64,000 bases of DNA from Mycolicibacter engbaekii (GTDB lineage Bacteria; Actinomycetota; Actinomycetes; Mycobacteriales; Mycobacteriaceae): assembly GCF_002101585.1 (NCBI RefSeq), contig NZ_LQOT01000076.1, positions 1 to 64,000 of the forward strand, in the 5' to 3' direction. The notes below the pieces were generated by a model, which had not been told where the DNA came from, did no database searches, and worked only from the letters and a program-made list of their open reading frames with translations. The position numbers and the translations under genes are program-made. This document shows, piece by piece, positions 8,355-15,916 of the stretch; the first letter of the stretch is position 1, and each line of letters begins with the position of its first letter.

Positions 8355-9680
8355 CTACCGCTGATCGGGTCGGTGATCCCAGGTCTCGGGAAGTAGCGGC
8401 ATTTCAGGGCCGGCGTCGAACGTGTTGCCCGTCAACCGGGCCAGCCCCGTTGCCTGGGCGTCGCGTCGTTGCGCTGTCCCGGTGAACCCCAGCGGTCCGG
8501 CACCGGATGCCGAGCAGGCGGGTGCCGTCGCATCGTCGGGCGCTCCGCCGTCGGCGCCATCCAGTGTCATGGTGGCATCGGCGAATTCCGTCATCTGAGC
8601 GCGGCGGCGCCGCCGCGCCCGGAGCGGCGCGCGAGCCGCCGGTGCGCGCGCTGACACCGCCGCCGACACGCCGGCCGCAGCGGAAGACTGGTCTCGGTCG
8701 GTCAGCGTGGGGCCGAAGCCCTCGGCGTGGCCCCCGCTCACCAGATAGCCCAACGCTTCGGCGCCGCTTACCGGTACTGCGGGCCCGCTGGTCGTCGCAC
8801 CGGCCGGGCCGGTGGAGGTTCCCGCCGAGCCGGCGATACCAGGCCCCATGCCGACGGCGACGGCAGCCGGCTTGTGGGCAGGCCGTGCCACGATCGGGGG
8901 CGGCACAGCGGTGGGCTGGCGGGCCGGCTCCTCGATGACCGGCTCGGGTTCTGCCTGCATCGACGCGATGTAGTCGTTGATGGCGGAGATGAACAGCGGG
9001 AGGAAGATCGGGATCCGCACCGCAATCGTTATCAGATGCAGGACGCTCGACCAGATGACGATGTTCCAGAACCAGAACCAGAACCAGCGATTGGCTTCGT
9101 CGATCGGATCTGTCGGCTCGTCGTCTCCGCCGCCTGCGCTGGTGTCGGCGACCAATATCGGCGGTGCCGGGCTCGTTTGCGGTAGCGATGACAGGGCGGC
9201 GTCGGACACCGCTTCATAGGTTCCCATGACGGTGGCGGCCTGCACCCACATGCGGGCGTAGTCGGCCTCATTGAGTGCGATCGGGATGGTGTTGATGCCA
9301 AAGAAGTTCGTGGCGGTCAGCATGCCGTGGACGGTGTGGTTGAGCGCCAGTTCCGCCAAGGTGGGCATGGCGGCCAGGGCGGTGCTGTAGGCGGCAGCGG
9401 CGACCTCGTGTTGGGCTGCGGCGCGCGCACTGTCGATGCTGGCCCGCGTCAGCCACTGCAGATAGGGCGCGTGGGCCGAGGCATAGCTGTCTGCGCTGGG
9501 GCCCTGCCAGGCCGTTGACCGGACGCCGCTGAGCACGGCGATCAGTTCGGTGGCGGCGGCAGCGTACTCGGTGCTCAGTGCGGACCAGGCGCCAGCGGCT
9601 GCCAGCAGGGCAGCGGGGCCGGGCCCGGCGCTCAGCAGCGCGGAATGCGTCTCCGGTGGAGACGCGATCCAACTGTGCAC
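8355..9680 (-). CDS. PPE family protein, PPW subfamily
   Basis: A 441-residue PPE protein, likely exported by an ESX type VII system. The N-terminal domain (about residues 1-175) has SPPETHS, the WQG turn (TAWQGPSADSYASAH) and the highly conserved TNFFGINTIPIALNEADYARMWVQAATVM block. A hydrophobic stretch (about 195-235, WFWFWFWNIVIW onward) looks membrane-inserting. The C-terminus has GFTGT and PLLPETW, matching the GFxGT and PxxPxxW motifs of the PPE-PPW group that includes iron-regulated PPE37 of M. tuberculosis. There is no adjacent PE gene. An IdeR-like box lies just upstream. Confidence 0.93.
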   Translation of the reverse strand: MHSWIASPPETHSALLSAGPGPAALLAAAGAWSALSTEYAAAATELIAVLSGVRSTAWQGPSADSYASAHAPYLQWLTRASIDSARAAAQHEVAAAAYSTALAAMPTLAELALNHTVHGMLTATNFFGINTIPIALNEADYARMWVQAATVMGTYEAVSDAALSSLPQTSPAPPILVADTSAGGGDDEPTDPIDEANRWFWFWFWNIVIWSSVLHLITIAVRIPIFLPLFISAINDYIASMQAEPEPVIEEPARQPTAVPPPIVARPAHKPAAVAVGMGPGIAGSAGTSTGPAGATTSGPAVPVSGAEALGYLVSGGHAEGFGPTLTDRDQSSAAAGVSAAVSARAPAARAPLRARRRRRAQMTEFADATMTLDGADGGAPDDATAPACSASGAGPLGFTGTAQRRDAQATGLARLTGNTFDAGPEMPLLPETWDHRPDQR

Positions 9681-9722
9681 GGCAGACCAACTTCGACGAG
9701 CAGACTGATCAGTATCGAGGGG

Positions 9723-9741
9723 ATAGTAATGGCTAACCTAA
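9723..9741 (-). promoter_or_regulatory. Candidate IdeR box upstream of the PPE gene
   Basis: The right half GGCTAACCTAA matches 11 of 11 bases of the IdeR consensus TTAGGTTAGGCTAACCTAA; the left half matches only 3 of 8. It lies about 43 bases from the PPE start and about 70 from the divergent DUF488 gene. A match of 14/19 is in the range of weaker known IdeR sites. Confidence 0.55.
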
Positions 9742-9798
9742 CTTTGATGCGACTCGTGGGTGGTGGAAAAGGCGGCTGACCTGCGCCGCCGGCGGCGA

Positions 9799-9804
9799 TA
9801 GCCT
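9799..9804 (+). promoter_or_regulatory. -10 box TAGCCT for leaderless DUF488 gene
   Basis: TAGCCT fits the mycobacterial SigA -10 consensus TANNNT and predicts a transcription start at about 9810-9811, at the ATG at 9810, so the mRNA would be leaderless. Confidence 0.6.
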
Positions 9805-9809
9805 GGGGT

Positions 9810-10175
9810 ATGGGTTCCACCACATTCCGGGTTGCCCGGGTCTACGACGACGTCCACGCTGAGGACGGTCAACGGATTCTCGTGGACCGGGTGTGGCCCC
9901 GCGGGCTGCGCAGGGACGATCCGCGGGTGGGGCACTGGTTCAAAGATGTCGCGCCGTCAACCGCGTTGCGCAAGTGGTACGACCACCGGCCCGAGCGCTT
10001 CGAGGAGTTCGTCACCCGTTATGAGGCCGAACTGCAGACCGAGGCCGGCGCCACCGCGCTGGCCGGCCTGCGCGCATTGGCCCGCGGGCATAAGACCGCG
10101 ACCCTGGTGACGGCTACCCGAGACCTCGACGGCAGCCAGGCCGCCGTCCTGGCCAAGGTGCTGTCCCGGCAGTGA
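9810..10175 (+). CDS. DUF488 family protein
   Basis: A small 121-residue protein of the widespread DUF488 family, resembling M. tuberculosis Rv3073c. Typical features are RVYD near the start, LVDRVWPRGLRR, WFKDVAPSTALRKWYDHRPERFEEFVTRY and the closing TLVTATRD strand. Members are cytosolic and their biochemical role is not established. It has no ribosome-binding site, consistent with a leaderless transcript from the TAGCCT box just upstream. It diverges from the PPE gene. Confidence 0.9.
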   Translation: MGSTTFRVARVYDDVHAEDGQRILVDRVWPRGLRRDDPRVGHWFKDVAPSTALRKWYDHRPERFEEFVTRYEAELQTEAGATALAGLRALARGHKTATLVTATRDLDGSQAAVLAKVLSRQ

Positions 10176-10257
10176 TGCCGGACCCAACGACCAGGGTGCC
10201 CGCTCGTGCGGGCGTTGCCGATCTTCGGCCTCCCGGGGCCGCGATGAGCCGGGTGAC

Positions 10258-10263
10258 TAAAGT
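10258..10263 (+). promoter_or_regulatory. -10 box TAAAGT for leaderless MFS gene
   Basis: TAAAGT predicts a transcription start at 10270, exactly the G of the GTG start codon of the MFS gene. Confidence 0.5.
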
Positions 10264-10269
10264 TAGCGG

Positions 10270-11622
10270 GTGACTTCCGACTCTCCGGCCGCTGATGCGC
10301 GGCTGCAGCGGGAGATCTGGGTGCTGCTCGGCGCCAACGTGCTGATCGCGCTGGGCTACGGGGTGGTGTCGCCGGTATTGCCGGTCTATGCCCGTCATTT
10401 CGGGGTGAGCATCTCCGCGACGACCTTCCTCATCACGGCGTTCGCGCTGACGCGCCTGATCTTCGCCCCGGTCAGCGGTCTGTTGGTGCAACGCCGCGGC
10501 GAGCGCGAGGTCTACGTGGCCGGCCTGCTGATCGTGTCGGTCTCCACCATGGCCTGCGCCTTCGTCCAGACCTACTGGCAGCTGCTGTTCTTCCGCGCGC
10601 TCGGCGGCGTCGGATCGACCATGTTCTTCATCGCCGCGGTGGGTCTGATGATCCGGATCAGTCCCGAGGACGCGCGCGGCCGGGTCGCTGGCATGTTCGC
10701 CACCGCATTTCTGCTCGGCACCGTGGGCGGGCCGGTGCTGGGCAGCCTGACCGCGGGATTCGGCCTCAACGCCCCATTCCTGTTCTACGGTTCGGTGCTG
10801 CTGGTGACGGCCACCGGCGTGTTCGTCAGCCTGCGCCACTCGCATCTGGCCGAACCGGCGGAGTCCACCGGGCCCACGGTGTCGGTGCGGGCGGCGCTGG
10901 GCAACCGTGCCTACCGTTCTGCGCTGTTGTCGAACTTCGCCACCGGCTGGTCGGTGTTCGGTTTACGGGTCGCGCTGCTGCCGTTGTTCATCACCGAGGT
11001 CTTGGACCGGGGACCGGCCTTCGCGGGTCTGGCGCTGGCCACGGTGGGCGTCGGCAACGTTTGTGCGGTGCTTCCCAGCGGTCAGCTCTCCGACCGGATC
11101 GGGCGTCGGGGCCTGCTGATGATCGGGCTGGCGGCGTCCGGCGTGACGACTGTCCTGCTGGGCGCCAGCGCGTCGCTGGCGGTGTTCCTGGTGGTGGCAT
11201 ACCTGACCGGGGTGGCGTCGGGCATCTACGGCTCCCCGCAGCAGGCGGTCATCTCCGACCTCGTCGGCAACCAGGCCCGGGCGGGCACCGCGGTGGCGAC
11301 CTATCAGATGATGGCCGACCTCGGCTCGATCGTGGGTTCGCTCGCGGTCGGCCAGATCGCCGAGCGGCTGTCCTTCGAATGGGGTTTCGCGATCAGCGGT
11401 GGGGTGCTGCTGGTGGCGGCGGTGACGTGGGTGTGGGCGCCCGAGACCCGGGCCAGCGAGCCGATCGGCGGGGTCGCGGACGCCGCGTGGCTAGGCTCGG
11501 CTGATGGTGACACTGGACCGGCTGGTCAACGTGGTGGGCAGCTACGGGGTTCGGCTGAGGTTCTGCTCCATTCCGAGGACGACATCGCTGAGCAGTGTGG
11601 TGATGCACGAGGTGAGCGGTGA
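10270..11622 (+). CDS. MFS transporter
   Basis: A 450-residue major facilitator with about 12 membrane helices in two halves. The loop 2-3 motif is seen as SGLLVQRRGEREVYVAG and its repeat in the second half as GQLSDRIGRRGLLMIG. It resembles drug-efflux members of the DHA1 type; substrate unknown. The last 40 or so residues are hydrophilic, of odd composition, and overlap the next gene by 119 bases in another frame, suggesting that an ancestral stop was lost or that the tail is incidental read-through. It starts with GTG on a predicted leaderless mRNA. Confidence 0.9.
   Translation: MTSDSPAADARLQREIWVLLGANVLIALGYGVVSPVLPVYARHFGVSISATTFLITAFALTRLIFAPVSGLLVQRRGEREVYVAGLLIVSVSTMACAFVQTYWQLLFFRALGGVGSTMFFIAAVGLMIRISPEDARGRVAGMFATAFLLGTVGGPVLGSLTAGFGLNAPFLFYGSVLLVTATGVFVSLRHSHLAEPAESTGPTVSVRAALGNRAYRSALLSNFATGWSVFGLRVALLPLFITEVLDRGPAFAGLALATVGVGNVCAVLPSGQLSDRIGRRGLLMIGLAASGVTTVLLGASASLAVFLVVAYLTGVASGIYGSPQQAVISDLVGNQARAGTAVATYQMMADLGSIVGSLAVGQIAERLSFEWGFAISGGVLLVAAVTWVWAPETRASEPIGGVADAAWLGSADGDTGPAGQRGGQLRGSAEVLLHSEDDIAEQCGDARGER
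11492..11497 (+). promoter_or_regulatory. -10 box TAGGCT for leaderless PucR gene
   Basis: TAGGCT inside the 3' end of the MFS gene predicts a start of transcription at 11504, the A of the PucR-family ATG. It supports that start and independent transcription of the regulator. Confidence 0.55.
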
Positions 11623-13054
11623 GCGGGTCGTCGTCGGTGACGTCCTGCTGGCCGTCGGTGCCCGCTCGGTAAAAGAGGCGGTGCGCTGGGCGGTGGCGGC
11701 CAAGTCCTCCGCGGTGCTGGTGCGCGACGTCGAGGACAAGACCGCCTTCGTCGCGGAGGGCGAAGCGCTGGCGGTGCTGGTGGTCGACGCGGCGGTGTCC
11801 TGGAGCGAGCTGGCCGCGGTGGTCTACGGGCTGGTGCTCGAAGGCCGGGAGACCGAATCGGGTCGCGGCCCCACCGACCTGTTCGCCGTCGCCGACAGCC
11901 TCGCCGAAGCGGTGGCCGGTGCCGTCACCATCGAGGACGAGTCGGGCCGGCTGCTGGCCTACTCCCGCGGCCAGCGGCATGCCGACCCCGCGCGCTCGGC
12001 GACCATCTTGAACCGCCAGGAGTCCGAGGCGGTGCGCGCGTTGTTCGCGCAGCGTGGCGTTCTGACGCATCTGGAAATGCACGACGAGCCGCTGTTCGTC
12101 GCTGCCGATCCCTCGCACGGTTTGACCGGCCGGATGGTGGTGGCGGTGCGCGCCGGCCGGGAACTGCTGGGTGCGGTCTGGGTGGCCACTCCGGCTCCCC
12201 TGTGCGGTGAGCGCCTGATCGCCCTGTCCGACGGCGCCCGTACCGTCGCCCTGCACCTGCTGCGGTCGCGCGCCAGCGCGGATCTGGAGCGGCAGGTCGA
12301 ATCGGACTGGGTGTCCCGGCTCCTCGACGGCGGAACCGACCCCGCCGATGCGGTTGCCCTGGTGGCCAGACTGGGGCTGCCGCAGGCGCCGCTGCGGGTG
12401 ATCGCCGTGCACACGCGCCTCGCCACGCAACCGCACGCCGGGCTGCTCTTGGCGTTCGAGGCGGTCACCACCGGATTCGGCTGGTCGCGTCCGGGGCGTA
12501 GCGCCCTGGCCGCCGACACCGTCTACACGCTGCTGCCGGCCGAAGACGCCGAGGTGGCCCGCCAGTGGGTGCGTGGCCTGGCCGGGGTCCTGCCGCCCAA
12601 TGCCAGGGTGCTGGCCGGTATCAGTGCGGTCGCCACGGCCGCCGAGCTGGCCGCTGCTCGCCGCGAGGCGCAGGAATGCCTGGCGCTGCACGAAGCGGGG
12701 CCGCCGCAGGGCGTGCCGCCGGCCTACGACGAATCCTGGGACGAGATCGTGCTGCGCCGCCTGCACACCGCGGCACGGGCCGGGCGGGTGCCGACCCGCG
12801 GGCCGGTCGCGGCGCTGGGCCAGCACGACGCCACCCACAACACCCCGTACGTGGCAACGCTGCGGGCCTGGCTGGACGCCCAGGGTGATTCGGCGCGGGC
12901 CGCCGAACAGCTGGGTGTGCACGAAAACACGGTGCGCTACCGGCTGCGCAAGATGGCGGAAGTCACGCCGCTGGGCCTGGAGAATCCCCGCACGCGGTTC
13001 GCGGCGATGATCGAGCTCGCCGCCGGTGGCATGTCGGAATTCGACAAACTCTAA
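11504..13054 (+). CDS. PucR family transcriptional regulator
   Basis: A 516-residue PucR-type regulator. The N-terminal PucR domain (about residues 1-125) is a likely small-molecule sensor, the middle is a degenerate GGDEF-like or CdaR region, and the C-terminal HTH_30 reads RAAEQLGVHENTVRYRLRKM. Such proteins control purine, amino-acid or ring catabolism. The gene directly downstream is a DadA-like oxidoreductase on the same strand, a reasonable target. The start overlaps the MFS gene by 119 bases and matches a leaderless promoter. A GTG one codon later is also possible. Confidence 0.9.
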   Translation: MVTLDRLVNVVGSYGVRLRFCSIPRTTSLSSVVMHEVSGERVVVGDVLLAVGARSVKEAVRWAVAAKSSAVLVRDVEDKTAFVAEGEALAVLVVDAAVSWSELAAVVYGLVLEGRETESGRGPTDLFAVADSLAEAVAGAVTIEDESGRLLAYSRGQRHADPARSATILNRQESEAVRALFAQRGVLTHLEMHDEPLFVAADPSHGLTGRMVVAVRAGRELLGAVWVATPAPLCGERLIALSDGARTVALHLLRSRASADLERQVESDWVSRLLDGGTDPADAVALVARLGLPQAPLRVIAVHTRLATQPHAGLLLAFEAVTTGFGWSRPGRSALAADTVYTLLPAEDAEVARQWVRGLAGVLPPNARVLAGISAVATAAELAAARREAQECLALHEAGPPQGVPPAYDESWDEIVLRRLHTAARAGRVPTRGPVAALGQHDATHNTPYVATLRAWLDAQGDSARAAEQLGVHENTVRYRLRKMAEVTPLGLENPRTRFAAMIELAAGGMSEFDKL

Positions 13055-13113
13055 GACCGCTGTTGTGCGAATCGGTCAAACCGGGCGGGTGATGGCCGTC
13101 GCATCATGGAGTA

Positions 13114-14370
13114 ATGGATGCGGCCAACCGGATCGACGGTGCGCCACGGTCGGTGATCGTGGTGGGTGCCGGCATCGTCGGGTTGTCCGTCGCCTGGTTT
13201 CTGCAGGAACGCGGCGTCGAGGTCACCCTGGTGGATCGGGTCGGCGTTGCGGCCGGCTCCTCGTGGGGCAACGCCGGCTGGATCTCCCCGGCACTGGCCA
13301 TTCCGCTCAACGAACCGGCCAACCTGCGCTTCGGGCTGCGGTCCCTGTTCAGTCGGACCGCGGCGCTGCAGGTACCGCTGAACTCCGGACCGGCACTGTG
13401 GGCGTTTTTGGGGCGCTTCGCCATGAACAGCCGCCCGGCGGCGTGGCGCCGAGCGGTGCGGGCGAACGCGCCGCTGAGCGCGGAGTGCATCGAGGCCTAC
13501 GACGTCCTGCTGGCCAACGGGGTCGACGCACCGGTCACCGATGCGCCGTTCACCGCGATATTCCGTACCTCGGCAGATGCCGAGCGGTGGCTGGACGAAC
13601 TGCGCCGGTTCTCCGAGGCCGGTCAGCCGGTGTTCAGCACCGAACTGACCGGTGCGGCGCTGGCTGAACGGGTGCCGCTGGCCTCCTCGGCGGTCGCCGC
13701 CGGGGTGCAGATCGACGGTCAGCGCTTCCTCGACCCGGGGCGATTCGTGTCCGCTCTGGGCCGCGCGGTGGTCGAACGCGGCGCTGCCCTGCATGTGCTC
13801 GACGTCACCGACGTGTCGCCCAGCGGTGACGCCGTGACCGTGACCGCCCGGGACGGCACGACGCTGACGGCCGGGGCCGCGGTGATCGCGAGCGGGGCGT
13901 GGCTGTCACGGCTGGCGGCGCGATGGGTCCGGGTGCCCGTGCGGGCTGGACGCGGCTACTCGTTTTCCGTGCCGGTCGACAAGCCGGTCACCGGGCCGAT
14001 CTATCTGCCCGATGCGCGGGTGGCCTGCACGCCGTTGAACGCCCGTCTTCGGGTTGCCGGCACCATGGAGTTCGGCGATCCCGACTCCCCGGTCGTGCCG
14101 GCCCGCGTCGAAGCGATCGTCGCTGCCGCCGGACCCCTGCTCGACGGCGTCCGCTGGGACGAACGCACCGACGTGTGGGTGGGGCCCCGGCCGGTCAGCC
14201 CCGACGGGCGGCCGGTGGTCGGGGAGGTGTGCCCGCGCAGCGTCTACGTCGCCGGTGGGCACGGTATGTGGGGCATGACGCACGGCCCGGTGACGGGCCG
14301 GCTGTTGGCTGAGCAGATCACAACCGGCAAACAGTCCGCCGTGTTGCGTGACCTGGATCCGTTGCGCTGA
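13114..14370 (+). CDS. FAD-dependent oxidoreductase, D-amino-acid dehydrogenase (DadA) type
   Basis: A 418-residue DAO-superfamily flavoenzyme. It has the dinucleotide motif VVGAGIVGLSVAWFL, Glu/Asp at VTLVDR, SSWGNAGWISP in the FAD region, and the C-terminal GP(R)PVSPDGRPVVGE and GHGMWGMTHGPVTGRLLAE that close the flavin site. DadA enzymes deaminate D-amino acids with electrons going to the respiratory chain. It follows the PucR regulator by 59 bases. Exact substrate (D-amino acid, sarcosine or hydroxyproline) cannot be read from sequence. Confidence 0.88.
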   Translation: MDAANRIDGAPRSVIVVGAGIVGLSVAWFLQERGVEVTLVDRVGVAAGSSWGNAGWISPALAIPLNEPANLRFGLRSLFSRTAALQVPLNSGPALWAFLGRFAMNSRPAAWRRAVRANAPLSAECIEAYDVLLANGVDAPVTDAPFTAIFRTSADAERWLDELRRFSEAGQPVFSTELTGAALAERVPLASSAVAAGVQIDGQRFLDPGRFVSALGRAVVERGAALHVLDVTDVSPSGDAVTVTARDGTTLTAGAAVIASGAWLSRLAARWVRVPVRAGRGYSFSVPVDKPVTGPIYLPDARVACTPLNARLRVAGTMEFGDPDSPVVPARVEAIVAAAGPLLDGVRWDERTDVWVGPRPVSPDGRPVVGEVCPRSVYVAGGHGMWGMTHGPVTGRLLAEQITTGKQSAVLRDLDPLR

Positions 14371-14426
14371 CCCAGTCGGGGTTGGCGGGCTCGGAAATCA
14401 AATGCTGTGGTAAAGGAGAACTGTCG

Positions 14427-14876
14427 ATGACTGATTCGAACGGTGTCTGGATGACACCGCAGACCAAGGAACGGCTGCTGGCCGAGTTGGCGGAACTGTC
14501 CGCCCTGCAAGGGGATTCGGGCAACGTCGACATCGACGAACAGCAGGCCCGCCAGGCCCGGATCCACCAGATCCACGACCTGCTGGCGGTGGCGGTCGTC
14601 GGTGAGGACCCGCCCGATGACGGGGTCGCCGAGCCGGGCATGGTGCTGACGGTCCGCTACAGCGACGGCGAAACCGAGACCTTCCTGCTGGGGGTGCGCG
14701 ACGACGACCAGGATGGGCTTGAGGTCTATTCGCCGCAGTCGCCGCTGGGCATGGCGATCACCGGCGCCCGGCCGGGGGAGCAGCGCACCTATCAGGTGCC
14801 CAGCGGTGCCAGCGTGACGGTGACGCTGCTCGACGCGGTGCCCTACGGGCTGCATCAGACCCAGCATCCGGCCTGA
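14427..14876 (+). CDS. GreA/GreB-family elongation-factor-like protein
   Basis: A 149-residue protein with an N-terminal predicted coiled coil (about residues 8-50, Lys/Glu/Leu/Gln-rich) and a C-terminal GreA/B FKBP-like domain (VLTVRYSDGETETFLLG, then YSPQSPLGMAITGARPGEQRTYQVPSG). The coiled coil is short and lacks the clear acidic tip DFEE/DxxE of GreA, so cleavage-factor activity is uncertain; it resembles M. tuberculosis Rv3788, an RNA-polymerase secondary-channel regulator. AAAGGAG seven bases before the ATG marks the start. A hairpin spans the stop codon. Confidence 0.85.
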   Translation: MTDSNGVWMTPQTKERLLAELAELSALQGDSGNVDIDEQQARQARIHQIHDLLAVAVVGEDPPDDGVAEPGMVLTVRYSDGETETFLLGVRDDDQDGLEVYSPQSPLGMAITGARPGEQRTYQVPSGASVTVTLLDAVPYGLHQTQHPA

Positions 14877-14887
14877 AATCAGGCCGG
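14868..14887 (+). terminator. Hairpin at the end of the GreA-like gene
   Basis: CCGGCCTGA (14868-14876) is perfectly complementary to TCAGGCCGG (14879-14887) and includes the TGA stop codon. A short GTTTTG follows ten bases later. It probably separates the gene from the tRNA. Confidence 0.6.
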
Positions 14888-14948
14888 AAGGGTGGGCGTT
14901 TTGAACCTTGGTGCGGCTGTGGTGTAGCTTCGATGAGCACGACAACGC

Positions 14949-15021
14949 GGGGCTATGGCGCAGCTGGTAGCGCACCACACTGGCAGTGTGGGGGTCAGGG
15001 GTTCGAGTCCCCTTAGCTCCA
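14949..15021 (+). tRNA. tRNA-Ala (anticodon GGC)
   Basis: A 73-base cloverleaf: acceptor GGGGCTA/TAGCTCC with the alanine identity pair G3-U70, D arm GCGC/GCGC, anticodon loop CTGGCAG (GGC, reading GCC) on stem CCACA/TGTGG, and T arm AGGGG-TTCGAGT-CCCCT. A73 is present and CCA is not encoded. Confidence 0.96.
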
Positions 15022-15234
15022 CTCATTTTGAGGGGTTTTCCGGTCGCTGTGCGCCGTTAGCGCAGAAATTGCGACGCCATATCCGGCAGACGAGAGTCCC
15101 GGTGGTCGGTCCGCATCGGATCGGTAACGAATTCATTGGCCGGCCCGGCTACTTACACGCGTGTGATACGGTTCTTTTTGCAATCATCAGATTGCGTGTC
15201 CGGGGGGGCTGGATACTAATCATCGGAGTTTTGC

Positions 15235-15759
15235 GTGAAGAGCCTCGGGAGACTCAGCAAGGCGATATTCGCCGGAATCGGCTTTTATGCGGGCGCAGTA
15301 ATTGTCAGTGGTCAGGCGGGGGCTGTTCCCGTCAGGTCCCTGCCTCTGGGGGGACCGGTGTGTGCGGGCGGTGTCGTCGCTCTGTCTTCGGCTGACGGCG
15401 CGGCCCCTGTTGCGGCCCCGGTCGCGGGCGCGGTTCCCATTGCCGGCCCGGTCGGCGCGGCGCCGGGTATCGCGGGCGCAGCGCCCGGGCCCGCGGATAC
15501 GACGCTGGTGTCCGGCACGGAGGTGCCCTGTGGGCCGTCTGCGGCCGACCTGACCCATCTGGCCGGGCCTGTGCCGATGGGGCTGCCCGGGCCGGTGGCC
15601 CCGATTCCGATCGCCCCGATACCGGTGGTGCCCGGATTGCCTGCGCCCGTGCCGCTGGTGGCGCCGGGCCCGGCTGGAGCGGCCGCGGCCAGTCCCATCG
15701 CGGGTCTGATGACGGATGCCATCAGCGCTCCCATCGGTTTGGCGGGCGGCACGAAATAG
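15235..15759 (+). CDS. Exported Pro/Ala/Gly-rich protein
   Basis: A 174-residue protein with a signal peptide (KSLGRLSKAIFAGIGFYAGAVIVSGQAGA, cleavage after about residue 30). The mature part is low complexity, rich in Pro, Ala, Gly and Val, with repeated API/GPV/IPVVPG-type units, and has two Cys (PVCAGG, VPCGPS) that may pair. It resembles small secreted proline-rich mycobacterial proteins; no function is known to me. The start is GTG; TTG or ATG alternatives do not fit the signal peptide. Upstream are a palindrome ACACGCGTGT (15155-15164) and a small hairpin (15180-15195). A strong terminator follows. Confidence 0.8.
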   Translation: MKSLGRLSKAIFAGIGFYAGAVIVSGQAGAVPVRSLPLGGPVCAGGVVALSSADGAAPVAAPVAGAVPIAGPVGAAPGIAGAAPGPADTTLVSGTEVPCGPSAADLTHLAGPVPMGLPGPVAPIPIAPIPVVPGLPAPVPLVAPGPAGAAAASPIAGLMTDAISAPIGLAGGTK

Positions 15760-15771
15760 CACGACTGGATA

Positions 15772-15805
15772 AAGGTCCGCGAGCAACTGCTCGCGGACCT
15801 TTTTT
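15772..15805 (+). terminator. Intrinsic terminator after the Pro/Ala-rich gene
   Basis: Arms 15772-15785 and 15788-15801 are perfectly complementary around a tight turn, followed by TTTTTT. It is the most classical rho-independent terminator in the window. Confidence 0.92.
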
Positions 15806-15916
15806 CATTTTGCGGAAAGGTGAGAGCAGGCGCGAAGCCGGCTCTTTGTGCAAAAGTTATCCGAGTGCCGCTGAAATGTTACCGAATGGCCTTAATCGAA
15901 TTTGGTGCGGCGGGCA

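Noticed and set aside
8355..9690. An adjacent PE gene or ESX core genes next to the PPE gene
   Set aside because: Neighbouring ORFs are an aldehyde dehydrogenase and a DUF488 protein; no PE, EsxA/B or Ecc product is present.
14949..15023. tRNA-Gly (GCC) reading of the tRNA
   Set aside because: The seven-base anticodon loop is CTGGCAG, so the anticodon is GGC, and the G3-U70 pair is the alanine determinant.
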